The notes under the pieces: model-generated
Database searches by the model: none
Seen by the model: only the letters and a program-made list of their open reading frames with translations
Told to the model about the DNA's origin: nothing
Assembly (NCBI GenBank): GCA_946811185.2
Contig: OX328103.1
Coordinates: forward strand, 3,038,001-3,102,000
Source of the DNA: Hippopus hippopus
Taxonomy: Eukaryota > Mollusca > Bivalvia > Cardiida > Cardiidae
Direction of reading: 5' to 3'
DNA: 64,000 nt
Program-made: the position numbers and the translations under genes
Shown: positions 23,129 to 34,172 of the stretch, in pieces
How positions within the stretch are numbered: the first letter of the stretch is position 1
Layout: each line of letters opens with the position of its first letter

Positions 23129-23226
23129 GATGCAATATTCCAGTTTTTGTGTGAAAGACCTGATGTCCTTGTTATTGCAACTTTACAGAGCAGGATAGCT
23201 GGGTTTAGAGACTTTGCCATGGATAT
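23129..23226 (+). CDS. ITPR-like exon 13
   Basis: Acceptor TTTTTCCTGCAG, donor GTAAGT. Encodes DAIFQFLCERPDVLVIATLQ then SRIAGFRDFAMDM. It continues the family pattern (IQ..FF.RL.......F...), with Q.AIFQFL just after the GNQEC of exon 12. Confidence 0.5.
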
Positions 23227-23235
23227 GTAAGTTAA

Positions 23236-23836
23236 CCTTTTTACCAAATGATAACATTTTAGACTAGTCCAAATTGAAACCATTTGCAGACGACAATTTA
23301 GATGTTTCATATGTTATCCAATTTGTCTAGGAAAGTGTAGAAAATATTGTGTGAAAAGGGGAAATTGCTGGTTACCTATCAAATACAGAAACCATCATTT
23401 GAGCTACTTTTATTTTTTCGCCTGCACATGTTTCAATATTTCACTGTTTGGTAAAGAGTTAAAGTGTAGAGAAATTAGTTTGAAAAGGTGATATTGCTGG
23501 TTATGCCAGCATTTCCCTCTTTTCCTTGGTCACATTGTTCGATATACAGAAAACTGATCTTTAATTAGCATTGACCATAGATGTCTTGAATTTGCATGTG
23601 TTCATTGTTTAATTCTTTACCGTATGAAAAAATCTTAGACCAGTATAAATTGAAAGCATTTGCAGATGACAAAATAAATGTGACTCAAACATTCAAAGTT
23701 GTTTTTGGAAGGACAGAAAACATTGTGGGAAAAAGAGAAAATGCTGGCTTCCAGCATTTTCTCCTTTTTCAACAATGTTTTCGAAACCTGTCTTTCTCAG
23801 GTTCATTAAAAGTATGGACTCTGTGATAAAGGTTTA
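23236..23836 (+). repeat. M1 copies
   Basis: 23236-23460 (palindrome lost), fragment at 23462-23530, and 23617-23836 (palindrome AAATGCTGGCTTCCAGCATTT). Confidence 0.5.
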
Positions 23837-23864
23837 AACTTTCTGTATCCTTACTATGTTAATG

Positions 23865-24145
23865 TAGCTCAGTCAGTTATGTTAATGGCTTCAAACCAGG
23901 GATCAGTGGTTCAAATCACCAACTTGGTCAATTTCTTTTCAAGGATTGATGATAGTCATTGCCACAGGATTCATTCCTCTCTTGCTGCTGATCATTGTTT
24001 AGATGATGTTTATGTGGGTAAGCAGCCAGTGGCTTTGAAAGAATACTGTGTGAAGTACCGGTAAAATAAAGGAAGCATGGGTAGGTGCAATATAATTGAG
24101 ATAATGTTGAAAACAGTCTTAAACACCATACAAACAAATAAACTG
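23865..24145 (+). repeat. SINE (type S2)
   Basis: AATGTAGCTCAGTCAGTTATG near the start, AAGGATTGATGATAGTCATT, AGCAGCCAGTGGCTTTGAA, 3' end GTCTTAAACACCATAC. Confidence 0.5.
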
Positions 24146-24150
24146 TGTTA

Positions 24151-24352
24151 ACGCTTAAAGTGCCGTATAAACCCAAATGCCATTTTTAGTCTGGAAAGAA
24201 AACCGAAATAATTGCAATTCCATGGTAGCTTTTGACTATAGCAAAACAGACAGTATAGATCAAAAGATCAGACTGCGCATTTGTGCAGCCTGATCTTTAT
24301 CTACTCTAGCCACATATGCATCTATGGTACTGAAAGGCACTTTAAGGGTTAA
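24151..24352. repeat. M3 element, complete
   Basis: Ends CGCTTAAAGTGCC and GGCACTTTAAGGG, each next to TTAA; central palindrome GATCAAAAGATCAGACTGCG / CAGCCTGATC. Defines the family: about 200 bases with TTAA target sites. Confidence 0.5.
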
Positions 24353-24453
24353 ATTTTTATCTATATTTTGTAACAGACGAAATGTTAGTAGCCAGTTTAG
24401 ATGGCACTGTTGTTCTCTAGTATATTGGTTTGATCACAATTCTATTGATACAG

Positions 24454-24493
24454 GAACCCTGATAGAGACCCCAAACCTGGAACAGACAGAGAG
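24454..24493 (+). CDS. ITPR-like exon 14 (short)
   Basis: Only 40 bases: acceptor TATTGATACAG, donor GTAAAA. Reads NPDRDPKPGTDRE after the split Met. A charged linker; small but in phase on both sides. Confidence 0.5.
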
Positions 24494-24569
24494 GTAAAAT
24501 ACAAGATTCTTGAATCATTTTACTTGATGTATCAGAAAAAGCCTACTTGTTGTTCTTCTTTGCAGATTT

Positions 24570-24691
24570 TTAAGGTCACAATTGGATTTCTTGCTCAGCT
24601 GGTTTCAAAGAAAATTAGAGGTGTTGTTGTCGTCGGCATCATTATGCAAAAACTTTAACATTTTATAATATCTCTGTCATTACTGAACATA
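24570..24691 (+). repeat. R4 repeat, left part
   Basis: Runs to TCATTACTGAACATA and resumes at 26239 with TATTTACTTCAAACTATG; the gap is a pogo-like insertion. Confidence 0.5.
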
Positions 24692-26238
24692 CAGTGGAAT
24701 CTCGTTAGTTTGCATGTTGCTGGTTTGCAGCTATGTGTTAGTTTGTATGCTGTCTTCAGTCGCGATATTTATCCTTCTATATCATTGTTGAATTCCTCCG
24801 GATTCTTTTAACTTCGGTGGTTTGTAGTTCGTAGCATATTTCATGTCCCCGAAAGTGATATTTGAACACTAATTCATACCTTTAGTTCGTATATCAATTA
24901 ATCTGCTTGCAAACTTATGAAGGTGTGAAAAGTCGTGACCAACCTTGATTTTCACACCTGTTGATTGACGATGTTGATGGTACAAATCAGTTTTGAACTA
25001 CAAATGTAATTAAAGGCGTCACTTGGTTTGTAACTTCAATTAATCAATTAAAACGGAAATTAACAACTCCGAAATTCCTTAAAATATCCGACATGGGATA
25101 ATTCATAATCGTTTTACCTTACTTTCTATAAATCTGAACTGTCAGATACCTTACCTTATTTTCTATAAATTCGAAATGTCCGATACCTTTTGTTCTTTGG
25201 ATGGAAGTGTGGACTGTGATCAATATGCATGTATATGCAAAATTGATCCTGGTGTTATCTACCCGCCTTTTATTCAGAAAGAGTAAACAACAGATACCTT
25301 TTCTGTTAACATTTTTTTCATTTTTCCGTACTAAATCTTCCTTGTCCTACTTACTTTGTGTAACATATTTTGTTAACCATTGTACTATGATCCATATGTT
25401 TATATTCTATGCATGTATGTATGTATGTGTGTATGTATGTATGTATGATAACGGTCTGAAGTGCTCTGAGTGCTTTGATCTCCAAATGGAAAATCACTCT
25501 GAAGGAACTCAACAAATGCTTGTTTGGTCTCACTCCATTTTCATTGTAAATACCTTGACTCGGATATCTCTCCTAAGTCACCTTTTATCTCCAAAATACA
25601 AGTTTTGAGAGGAAAGAAATACTCCAGAAGCAAAAACGATGTAATTGGCACCTTCTTACTTTACACCATTTACCCCACCCCCTGAAATCCTTTTTTAACA
25701 TGCAGTTTTACTAACAAACTGAAGATGACGTATTGAGATCATTTGCTAGCTCACATGGCAATATTTTCAAACCATGTGACTGCAAATTGGCGCCAACTGT
25801 ATCACGTTACAATCGTTTTTTGACGAACCCTGCAAAGTCACATGATTCAATTCTAAAATGGCTACGGGATAGTGACGTAGCTCAAGGTCTGTTTTCTTTC
25901 AAAAGTTTGGATGGAATTGAATGCTGTTATTTTATGACGCTAACTAAATGATGAAGTTTAAAAATTATTTTTTAATCGAATCTATAAATACTTAAGTACA
26001 ATTTTGGTACTTTTCTTGATCGGACCGTAACTCAGTGAACCAACGATCTGCAAGGCTACCATTTTGGTAATGGGTACCAGTTTAGGGTACTGCAAGACAT
26101 GCTACATAAATCCGATGGTTTATTTCCGTAAACTGCACCGAAAACACCCGAACACAGTCACACTTTTTGGTTCATACTACATTTAGTTTGAATAAAAAAC
26201 TCCGGTCCCTTGCGCTACAAACTACTGAGATTTTACTG
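24692..26238. mobile_element. Pogo/Tigger-like element, non-autonomous
   Basis: Ends CAGTGGAATCTCGTTAGTTT and, inverted, CAGTAAAATCTCAGTAGTTT, flanked by TA. 1547 bases. No transposase frame recognised. (ATGT)n microsatellite at 25411-25447. Confidence 0.5.
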
Positions 26239-26420
26239 TATTTACTTCAAACTATGACTGTTTGTTTACTTTCAAAATGGAAACTTACACAACAAGGGCA
26301 GGGTAGCCATCAAAATATTTTTGACACAGTTATGCCCCTTTTTCGACTCAAACTTTTTGCTGAAAATAAACAACTGCAGCCGAGTGTTGACACCTGCATG
26401 TTGTGTTCTAGTTTTAAATT
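26239..26420 (+). repeat. R4 repeat, right part
   Basis: Continues the copy that begins at 24570: CAAGGGCAGGGTAGCCATCA, TATGCCCCTTTTTCGACTC, GTTGACACCTGCATGTTG. Confidence 0.5.
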
Positions 26421-26464
26421 AAAAAAAAAAAAACATCTTTTGATTAGAAAGTCTGTAACATAGT

Positions 26465-27064
26465 TTAACTGTTTATCACACGTTCCCAAGCCCAAGTGAC
26501 CTTGAGGCTTTTGAAAACATCGAGGGAATGGGAGAAAATGCTGTTTTTCGCAAATGCTTTGGATTTTGACAAGTCCAGAATTCTGTCAATTGGTAAAGGG
26601 TGAAGGAAATGTTTATACTCCGGGGCTGACAGGTACCACCATCCTGGGGACACCACCATCCTAGAGGTAACACATAAACTAAAGCTTTTTAGAGCTTTTG
26701 AAAACAGCTGGATGCTAGCATTTTCCCCCTTTTTCAAAAATGTTTCCTACCCTTTCAAAGATAAATTTCAACATTTGAACCACATTCAATATGTTGTCTG
26801 CAAATTCTTTCACTTCGGGCATGTTGTTGTCTGGTAAAGGTTTAACCCATTACCACACAATCCCTACTTTTGACTACCCTGAGAAAGAAGCCTTTGGAAA
26901 ACATTGTGGGAAAAGGAGAAAATGCTGGTAACCAGCATTTTCTCCTATTCCCAAAATGTTTTCTACCCTTCACAAAACATTTCAAATTTTCAGTCACTTT
27001 TATTTTGGTGTCTGCAAATGCTTTCAAATTGGACAAACCTAAAATTTTGTCGTTTGGTAATGAG
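26465..27064 (-). repeat. Three M1 elements
   Basis: 26465-26603 (internal deletion), 26690-26841 (5' cut), 26846-27064 (full, 219 bases, TTAA both sides; the palindrome arm differs only by CTATTCCC). Confidence 0.5.
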
Positions 27065-27119
27065 TTAAGCCATGGACTTCTAGGAGTATACTATGGACAC
27101 TTTTTGTAATTAGAAAAGG

Positions 27120-27480
27120 CCTTATTTTTAGTTCGGCTGTTTTTGAAGAAAGAGATGAGGTATTGTCGTAGCCCTGTTATCATCTGTGTCTGCGTCATCA
27201 TTGTGTAAAACTTTGATGATATAGAGGATATTTGTTTTTTACCGTGAAAGATCGAAATTTATTTCATCGAGTGAACATTATTGGTAATATTTTCACGAGT
27301 GGCACAGCCACGAGTGAAAATATTACCGATGATGTTCACGAGAGTTAAAGGCTAAGATGATATGATTGTCCTTTGAAAAAGAAGAAAAATTGTGGTTGCC
27401 AGCAATTTCTTTTTCCTTCCCACAATGTTTTCAAAAGCCTTCCTCTTGAAGGTCATAAAAACACACTATAATTTGCTATT
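27120..27480. repeat. R4 fragment, F5 foldback, M1 fragment
   Basis: R4 at 27120-27215; F5 at 27220-27345, a near-perfect hairpin around GAGTGGCACAGCCACGAGTG; M1 remnant at 27370-27460. Confidence 0.5.
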
Positions 27481-27518
27481 GTGAAAAGCTATTGATACTT
27501 TGACATGATACGTTGCAG

Positions 27519-27749
27519 GTAACAAAGTCTACGAGCCCCACACAGGAAACAGAGGTTGACAGGCCCAAATCTGGTGCAGTCTCACAGGATTTGTCTAACA
27601 ATCCGTCCACAAGTCACAAGACTACAGATAATATTCCTACTGCAGATAATATTCCTATGATACCTCTCACAGGGAATGAAAGTTCCCCTAGGTCAGTTAA
27701 CTATGGAAAGAACAACAAGGTTTATCCTTTTACAGAAAATAAGGATCAG
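27519..27749 (+). CDS. ITPR-like exon 15: low-complexity linker
   Basis: Acceptor TACGTTGCAG, donor GTAAGA, 77 codons in phase 0. Ser/Thr/Asn/Pro-rich, with a small internal repeat DNIPTADNIPM. IP3 receptors carry a variable, unordered linker at this point before the RIH-associated domain. An internal GT after SSPR (27691) could act as an alternative donor but would break the phase. Confidence 0.5.
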
Positions 27750-27766
27750 GTAAGATTCTTCTACCT

Positions 27767-28473
27767 CAACTCTTTACCAAAGGAAAAAATTTTGGATGTG
27801 ATCAAATTGAAAGCATTTTGCAGGCAACAAATCAAACCTGTCACAAATGATTGCTTTTCAGCTAGAGAAGGTTGTAAACATTATTGGAAAAGGAGAAAAT
27901 GCTGGTTGCCAGCATTTTCTCCTTTCCCCACAATGTTTTAAAAGCCTTCTTCCTCAGGGTTTTTAAAACTCGGGATTTTGTGGTAAAGGGTTAGCTCTAA
28001 GACTTTACCAAGCGACAAAATTTTAGACTCGACCAAATTGAATCATTTGCAGATGACAAAATAAACGTAGCTCAAATGATGATTTCAGTCTTTGATGAGG
28101 TAGAAATCATTGTGGGAAAAGGAGAAAATGCTGATTACCTCTATTTTTTCAAAAGCCACGTTCTTGCAGATTGTGGATTTTGAACATAAATGAAGGTTTG
28201 ATACATAAGTACATGTGAAAAGATTGTTAAAAATCTTAGATCTTGTTCTTTAACTTTTTACCAGATGGCAAAATTCTAGACTTGTCCAAATTGAAAGCAT
28301 TTTCAGATGACAAATTGAAAGTCGCCCAAATGATGATTTTTCTCTTTTTAGCAGTAAAAAAAGATTGTAGGAAAAGGAGAAAATGCTGGTTACCAGCATT
28401 TTCTCTTTTTCCCACAATGTTTTCTAAGGCCTTCTCTGTCAGTCATTAACTCAGGATTGTGAGGTAAAGGGTT
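27767..28473 (+). repeat. Three M1 elements
   Basis: 27773-27990, 28002-28170 (3' half eroded), 28255-28471 with TTAA after it. All in forward orientation. Confidence 0.5.
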
Positions 28474-28549
28474 AAGTTTTTGTCTAAATGTTTTCAAAAC
28501 CGTTCTGATGCAACACAAAAAGGAAGTTTTCTGCAGGTGGTATTGTATG

Positions 28550-29040
28550 TTTTATTTCATGCTTCCCGGTAGGATATCGAGAAATAGCAGTGAAAATATT
28601 TTTCGATATTACACGGGTACGACCAGTGAAAATACCGATTTTTATATTCTAGTTACCTAGGTAAATTGCACACGACTCACAATCAGATGGAAATATGACG
28701 TCATTTACCTTACATTTCTCGCGCTTGACGTAATATTGTAATGCGTTGCTATGCGCGAGGGGTACGTCACGGGGAATAATTGAAAAGAACTGTACTGGAT
28801 TTTGATAAAGCTCCTCCAAGAAAGGGTTAAAAGCATGACATAAATAGAATATTTGTTTTTTTCGGTGAAAGATCGAAATTTATTTCATCTCGTGAACACC
28901 ATCAGTAATATTTTCACTCGTGAACACCATCAGTAATATTTTCACTCATGGCTGTGCCACTCGTGAAAATATTACCAATGGTGTTCACTCGATGAAATAA
29001 ATTTCGATCTTTCACCGAAAAAAAACAAATATTCTCTATA
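28550..29040. repeat. F5 element, long form
   Basis: Body TATTTCATGCTTCCCGGTAG, GTTACCTAGGTAAATTGC, then the foldback 28848-29035 with arms GGTGAAAGATCGAAATTTAT. The piece CACCATCAGTAATATTTTCA is doubled at 28908-28946. The body matches 3740-4295 inverted. Confidence 0.5.
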
Positions 29041-29056
29041 TCTTATCTCATTGCAG

Positions 29057-29179
29057 AAAAAGAAGGAAAATGGTGAGAAACATAGTATGGATAAAGTGGA
29101 GAGAGAGACTGTAGAAATGACAAGTTTGGTGTTGGAGTTTGTATCAAACATGTGTCAGAATCAGCATTCTCAGCTACAG
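29057..29179 (+). CDS. ITPR-like exon 16: RIH-associated domain, start
   Basis: Acceptor CTCATTGCAG, donor GTAGGT, 41 codons. Ends in LVLEFVSNMCQNQHSQLQ, matching the family motif ..LRFLQLLCENHN..LQN that opens the RIH-associated domain. The N of LQN is the first residue of exon 17. Confidence 0.5.
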
Positions 29180-29267
29180 GTAGGTTGTGAGTTTAGTTTA
29201 AAAATATTGTAGGTTAACCCTGTAAGAAGTTTTCATGACTTCAGGTTTTTTCTTTTTTTTTTATTGC

Positions 29268-29330
29268 CTGTGTATATCAAGATCAGACTGCACAAAAGAT
29301 GCAGTCAGATCTCTGATCTGCTCTGCCCAC
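29268..29330. repeat. M3 core
   Basis: GTATATCAAGATCAGACTGC and an eroded partner; TTTGGCACTATAAGGGTTC near 29420 looks like its end. Confidence 0.5.
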
Positions 29331-29517
29331 TCTTTCAAGATATTCTGAACAAAAGCAACATTGAAATTGCAATTATTTTGGTCTTATTTCAAAACTGAAA
29401 ATGCCTGTTGGTTTATTTGGCACTATAAGGGTTCATGAAATTATATTTCCCTTTTCTTCTTATAATTTCTTTCTGAGTTATAGTGGATTGCAATTTCAGC
29501 TGTGTAAGAGGTTGTGT

Positions 29518-29900
29518 TTAATCCTTTACCACACATGAAAATTTTTGACAAAGTAGAAAACATTGCAGGAAAAGAAGAAAATGCTGGTTGCCAGCATTTT
29601 CTCCTTTTCCCACAATGTTTTAAAGATTTTTTCTCTTGCTTTGAGAAAGAGATATCTTCAAGGAGGCATTTCTCTTTTTTTTTTATAATTATGGAACTTT
29701 TTCCCAACATACAGAAATGGTGAACTGGTCTAAATGGAACACCTTTGCGGACTACAAATCAAAAATTACTTGAATAACCTGTTTTGTCTTTAATAGGATT
29801 GAAAACATTGTGGGAAAAGAACAGACACTGGTAACCAGCATTTTTTCCTTTTCCCTCAATGTTTTCAAAAGCTTTCTGCTACAAGTTCATTCAAACATTC
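29518..29900 (+). repeat. Two M1 elements
   Basis: 29520-29640 (5' part shortened) and 29720-29895, with palindromes ATGCTGGTTGCCAGCAT and ACACTGGTAACCAGC. Confidence 0.5.
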
Positions 29901-30127
29901 CAGCTACCTTGTCCACATATTTTGTAAAAATACTGACACAGACATTTTGATCGAATGTTACTTCTCTATTTCAGAATTACTTCAGGGTTCAGTAACCAGC
30001 CGCCCTGTCTACAGACTTTATAAATATGTCAACAGACATTTTGATTGAAAGTTACTTCTCCTCTATTTCAGAATTACTTCAGGGTGCAGAACCCAGCTAC
30101 CCTGTCTACAGACTTACAGATTTCAAA
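29899..30127 (+). pseudogene. Tandem relics of exon 17
   Basis: The segment from the acceptor and start of exon 17 (TATTTCAGAATTACTTCAG) occurs at 29968 and 30065 as well as at 30301, with a 97-base period between the first two. The copy from 29975 hits a stop after NYFRVQ; the copy from 30072 stays open (NYFRVQNPATLSTDLQISK). An older piece at 29899 matches the middle of the exon. Confidence 0.5.
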
Positions 30128-30165
30128 GGTTTTTCTTGGGGGAAAAAATATCTCCTTATTGGATA

Positions 30166-30227
30166 GTGTAGATCCAAGATCAGACTGCATGTTCTGTGCA
30201 GTCTGATCTTGATCTACACTGTCCCCA
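30166..30227. repeat. M3 core between exon 17 relics and exon 17
   Basis: AGTGTAGATCCAAGATCAG and complement CTGATCTTGATCTACACTG. GGGGTTAACACAG at 30259 marks its end. Confidence 0.5.
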
Positions 30228-30306
30228 AAAAGTCCTTGGGTCATGCTTAGCAACCTAGGGGTTAACACAGACACTCTGATCAAAAATTGCTTCTCTTCCA
30301 TTTCAG

Positions 30307-30456
30307 AATTACTTCAGAGTTCAGTACCCAGCTACCCTGTCTACAGACTTTGTGCATGTGCTGACAGATCTGATAGATACAGTTCATACACAGATAAACA
30401 CCCACACAGTGACTGTCCTCACACAAACATATGATTGCCTTGCTCAAATTGTCTCA
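30307..30456 (+). CDS. ITPR-like exon 17: RIH-associated domain
   Basis: Acceptor TTCCATTTCAG, donor GTAACT, 50 codons. Reads NYFRVQYPATLSTDFVHVLT then DLIDTVHTQI and LTQTYDCLAQIVS. NYFR corresponds to NFLR of the family. Two relics of its start lie just upstream (see 29899-30127). Confidence 0.5.
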
Positions 30457-30523
30457 GTAACTATCTAATCAACATGTTCTTACCGCCATAGAGATTTAAA
30501 GACTTTGACTAGAGATTTTAATT

Positions 30524-30812
30524 TTAGCTCGGCTGTTTTCTGAGAAAATGTAAAAAAAACATTGTCATAGCCTTGTTGTCGTCTTCATTGTTGCCTGTGG
30601 TGTCATTTGTGATATCTCTGTTATTACTTAAGATATTTACTTCAAACTCAGATGAGTTGTTAATTATCAAAAGGGAAACTCTAAAACAAGGGCACTTAAC
30701 CATCAAAATATTTTTGACACAGTAATGCTCCTTTTCTTTTACTTAAAATTTTCACTTAAAATCAAGCAACTTCAGCCTAGCGTTGGCACCCGCATACAAT
30801 GCTCTTGTCTTT
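30524..30812 (+). repeat. R4 repeat
   Basis: TTTTAGCTCGGCTGTTTTCT to GGCACCCGCATACAATGCTC. Confidence 0.5.
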
Positions 30813-30861
30813 AGTTATCTACAAATGCTTTCATTATAGGTAAGTACAAAAAGAAGAGGGT

Positions 30862-31085
30862 TTTCTCTTTACCAAATGACAAAATTTTAGACTTGTCTGA
30901 ATTTAAAGCATTTGCAGACGACAAATATATGTGTCTCAAATGAGAGAAGTTCTATCTGAAAGGTTAGAAAACATTGAGGGAAAAGGAGAAAATGCTGGTT
31001 ACCAGCATTTTCTTGTTTTCCCACAATGATTTCAAAAGTCTTTTTCATCAGGGTTGTTAAAACTCGGGATAATTAGGCAAAAGTT
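30862..31085 (+). repeat. M1 element
   Basis: CTCTTTACCAAATGACAAAA through palindrome to GGCAAAAGTTTAAG. Confidence 0.5.
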
Positions 31086-31117
31086 TAAGGGTCATAAAAT
31101 TTCCTACATGCTGTATA

Positions 31118-32289
31118 CAGTAAAATCTCGAGATTTCCAATCTCGAAAATTCAAGGACCCCGTATTTTTCGAGGAATTTGCATAGTCCCGGCAAAAACTC
31201 CACTATATAGAACCAAAAATAGATGGGTAATTTTGAGTCTCGATAATCTGAAAATTCGAACACATGTGCTGGTTCTGTCATCAATTTGCCTCTTTAAATT
31301 GATTGTTAATTTGAACACATTATTTTCTCACCTCTCAATTAATTTTTTTCACACCTTTCCCAGCAAAGAAAATTTTCGGCGTCAGCCCGTCCATGGTGTA
31401 GTGTAAGTTTTACAATCTATGACAATTACTACCGGAGATTCATACTACAATACGATTTTGAAAAGGAGTTGACCTTGATTTGATCACAAGAGGTTAATTA
31501 TGTTAAGTTTGACATGTTTGCTTCTACCACCTCTTCCTTCGATTATGTTGTTTGATATTTCATTCTGTAAAATCACTCGAGTATTTCATTCCTGATAAGA
31601 CAACTGATCTTATCCCGGATTTCATTTTTTTTTACGTATGTGCGTACATCACATGTTCAAAGTCAATTTTGACGCTAAAAAGACAGTTTGAAGCGTTTGT
31701 GATCGGAGGATGTCTCATTTTTTATCATTTTTCGTGTCTATCTATTTTTAGCATCAGGTTTTCCCGCCTTCATTCTTTGATCATTTTCAACACTTTTCAA
31801 ATGGCGATATTCAAAGATATTTCATTGAAACATCGGTATCTGAGGAACTTAAATCCATACATGTGTAGGCTTAAATATTTTTGATACCATATTATATCCT
31901 ATCTTCTGATGTTTTCTTAGGTCAAAAAATAATAATGCCCTTTCTTTCCCGTGGGATGACAGTTAATGGGGGCGAATACAACAGGGCCTTTCCAAAACCT
32001 CACAGGATTAAAGGAATTTTGACGTGACTTATTTCCAAGAACTCATATGGTCAGATTTGCTGCATTTAGAGAAAATAACCCTTTTGATATGATATTCTTT
32101 GAATATTATGAAAAAAGGGAACGAAAACTCGGATTTATTGATGGGGGAGGGGTTTAGTAGATGTTAACTTTACTTGCCGATCTTGAACGGAATTCATTTT
32201 TTCACGGACATTTTGGATAATTCGAAAACCGCGATAATTCGAATATTTTGCTTGTCCCCTTGGGACTTCGAATTATCAAGGTTTTACTG
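31118..32289. mobile_element. Pogo-like element, non-autonomous
   Basis: Ends CAGTAAAATCTCGAGATTTC and, inverted, CAGTAAAACCTTGATAATTC, TA on both sides. 1172 bases. A 110-codon frame at 31552 has no known domain. Ends share repeated TCGAAAATTCGAA-like words. Confidence 0.5.
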
Positions 32290-32326
32290 TATTTTCCAAT
32301 TTGAAGATTTCTGAATTTTACTTCAG

Positions 32327-32428
32327 GGTAATGCTGACAACAAAGTAGCTGTATTAGGTACTAGAGTATGTGAACAGACAAACTTCATGTTATTTATGGA
32401 CATGTACAGAGACTGCACAGCAGAGCAG
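32327..32428 (+). CDS. ITPR-like exon 18
   Basis: Acceptor TTTTACTTCAG, donor GTAGGT, 34 codons. Reads GNADNKVAVLGTRVCEQTNF then MLFMDMYRDCTAEQ. The joined QIVSGNADNK replaces the family's Y.QGPC..NQ loop. Starts 37 bases after the end of a pogo-like element. Confidence 0.5.
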
Positions 32429-32675
32429 GTAGGTACCTTAGCAGTAACAAACAATCATATTATACTGCAAAGAAATTTCTCGCAATCTGATTGGATAATA
32501 TGCTCCGAACATGTATTGCTTTACACTGGCAAAATCCAGGCTTGCACAGGATACCAAAAAACATGTTTCTTTTAAACTTCAGGATCAGTTGACAGCCTTC
32601 TAATAAAACATTATTAACACTGTTGTGTAGAGAGCTTCCATCTCGTGTTACGATGATGCAGATCTAATACATATG

Positions 32676-32920
32676 AGCCATGCTTTGTGAAAAGGGGGCC
32701 TCTTGCATCTGCAAAAAGTATCGATCCATGTCACTGACATGGGTCGTAACTTTTTGCCATTGGTAAATTGTCTGCATGTTAAAAGACCATTTTACCTCAT
32801 AATACAGTCGTTTGTTGAACAAAATGTAATTCATTGATCCATAATTAAAATTTTGATGACTTGCTTGGTATAATACATCAGACATGCACTAAACATCCTT
32901 TTGCCAGAGAATTGCTCATG
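32676..32920. repeat. M2 element
   Basis: GAGCCATGCTTTGTGAAAAG to TTTGCCAGAGAATTGCTC. Confidence 0.5.
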
Positions 32921-33009
32921 TTTTGATGGCGTTATTCCAGACCATCTGCAAAAGTTTCTACAGTAATCTAAAGGTTAATTATAAAATAGAATGAACTTTG
33001 ACATTTTAG

Positions 33010-33114
33010 ATCTATAACTTAAAGAAATCTGTTGGGACTTTCTGGCGTATGATGACAGAAGAGACAGTTGTAGTACATACGCAAGGTAGGGGTACAGAAG
33101 CAGATCTAGCCTCA
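33010..33114 (+). CDS. ITPR-like exon 19
   Basis: Acceptor GACATTTTAG, donor GTAAGT, 35 codons. Reads IYNLKKSVGTFWRMMTEETV. A second donor GTAGGG at 33086 would end the exon earlier but out of phase with exon 20. Confidence 0.5.
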
Positions 33115-33149
33115 GTAAGTTGTTTGTTCATTACAATTTCTGTTAACTT

Positions 33150-33280
33150 ACTGATTACCACACAAGCCCAAATTTTAACAACCTGGAAAAAGAAGAATTT
33201 GAAAACGAAGTTGAAAATGAGAAAATGGTATCCATTGAACAACCAGAGCTTATTCATTATGTACAGAGAAGAATATTAGA
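33150..33280 (-). repeat. Degenerate M1 fragment
   Basis: TTACCACACAAGCCCAAATT and AAAAAGAAGAATTTGAAAAC remain. Confidence 0.5.
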
Positions 33281-33637
33281 TGGTTTGAGACTACAACAAA
33301 CTGGCTTACCCAAAATTTTAGAACTAAGTTACAAATGGCTTTTTCAAATTGTCTCCCTTTGTAGATGGCCAAAGGGTTGCATTTTATTATTGCCCTTAGA
33401 GAATACCTTCTGCAGCTTTCTCCACACACCTTATTCATTGACCAGAATGCGTATCTGTGACATGTTGTTATGCATCTTGTATTTTTTTATCCCAGTCATT
33501 TTATGTGTTTCAAAATTACTGACCCATAAATTTAGAAAAAAGCACTTCCTAAGACAAACCCCTTTTGGCAATAATATGTTACTCTGCTGTGCTCTTGCTG
33601 AGACATTGCAGTAAAGAAATTAAGTCATAGATATTTG
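33281..33637. other. No gene or recognised repeat
   Basis: A 129-codon frame at 33225-33614 starts inside M1 sequence and has no conserved motif. Confidence 0.5.
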
Positions 33638-34172
33638 AGCCATGCTCTGACAAAAGGGGGCTTAATGCATCTCTGTGATGCTTGATACCAAGCAAGTCAT
33701 TAAGTAATTATGGATCCATAAAATCCTTTTTTTCTAAAAACCAACTGAATGATGAGTTAGAACCATCCGTTGACATGCAGAAAATTTAAAGATAGCGAAA
33801 AGTTTTGGCCCATGTCAGCCTGCGCGCACTGTGCAGGCTGACATGAGTCGATACTTTTCGCAAATGCATTACACCCCCTTTGTGGTGTGTCTGTCTTTGA
33901 AGCCCTTTACAAAGCTTTTTTGGTGGATATGAGCCATGCTCTGTGAAAAGGAACTTAATGCATCTGCGAAAAGTGTCTACCAAGGTCTGCCTGCACGGTA
34001 TGCAGAGGCTAACATGGGTCAAAACTTTGATGTAGGAGGACCATTCTACCTCCAGATCCAGTGGATTGTTAGACCGAATGGATTTTATGGATCTAAAATT
34101 GTGCAATGACTTGTTTGGTATAATGGATCACAGGGATGCATTAAATCCTCTTTTGCCAGAGCATGGTTCATT
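33638..34172. repeat. Two M2 elements
   Basis: 33638-33880 and 33928-34172, each with inner CAGCCTGCGCG / GTGCAGGCTGACATG or a degenerate version. Confidence 0.5.

Noticed and set aside
25201..25608. 135-codon frame on the plus strand
   Set aside because: Lies inside the pogo-like element, spans an (ATGT)n run and shows no domain.
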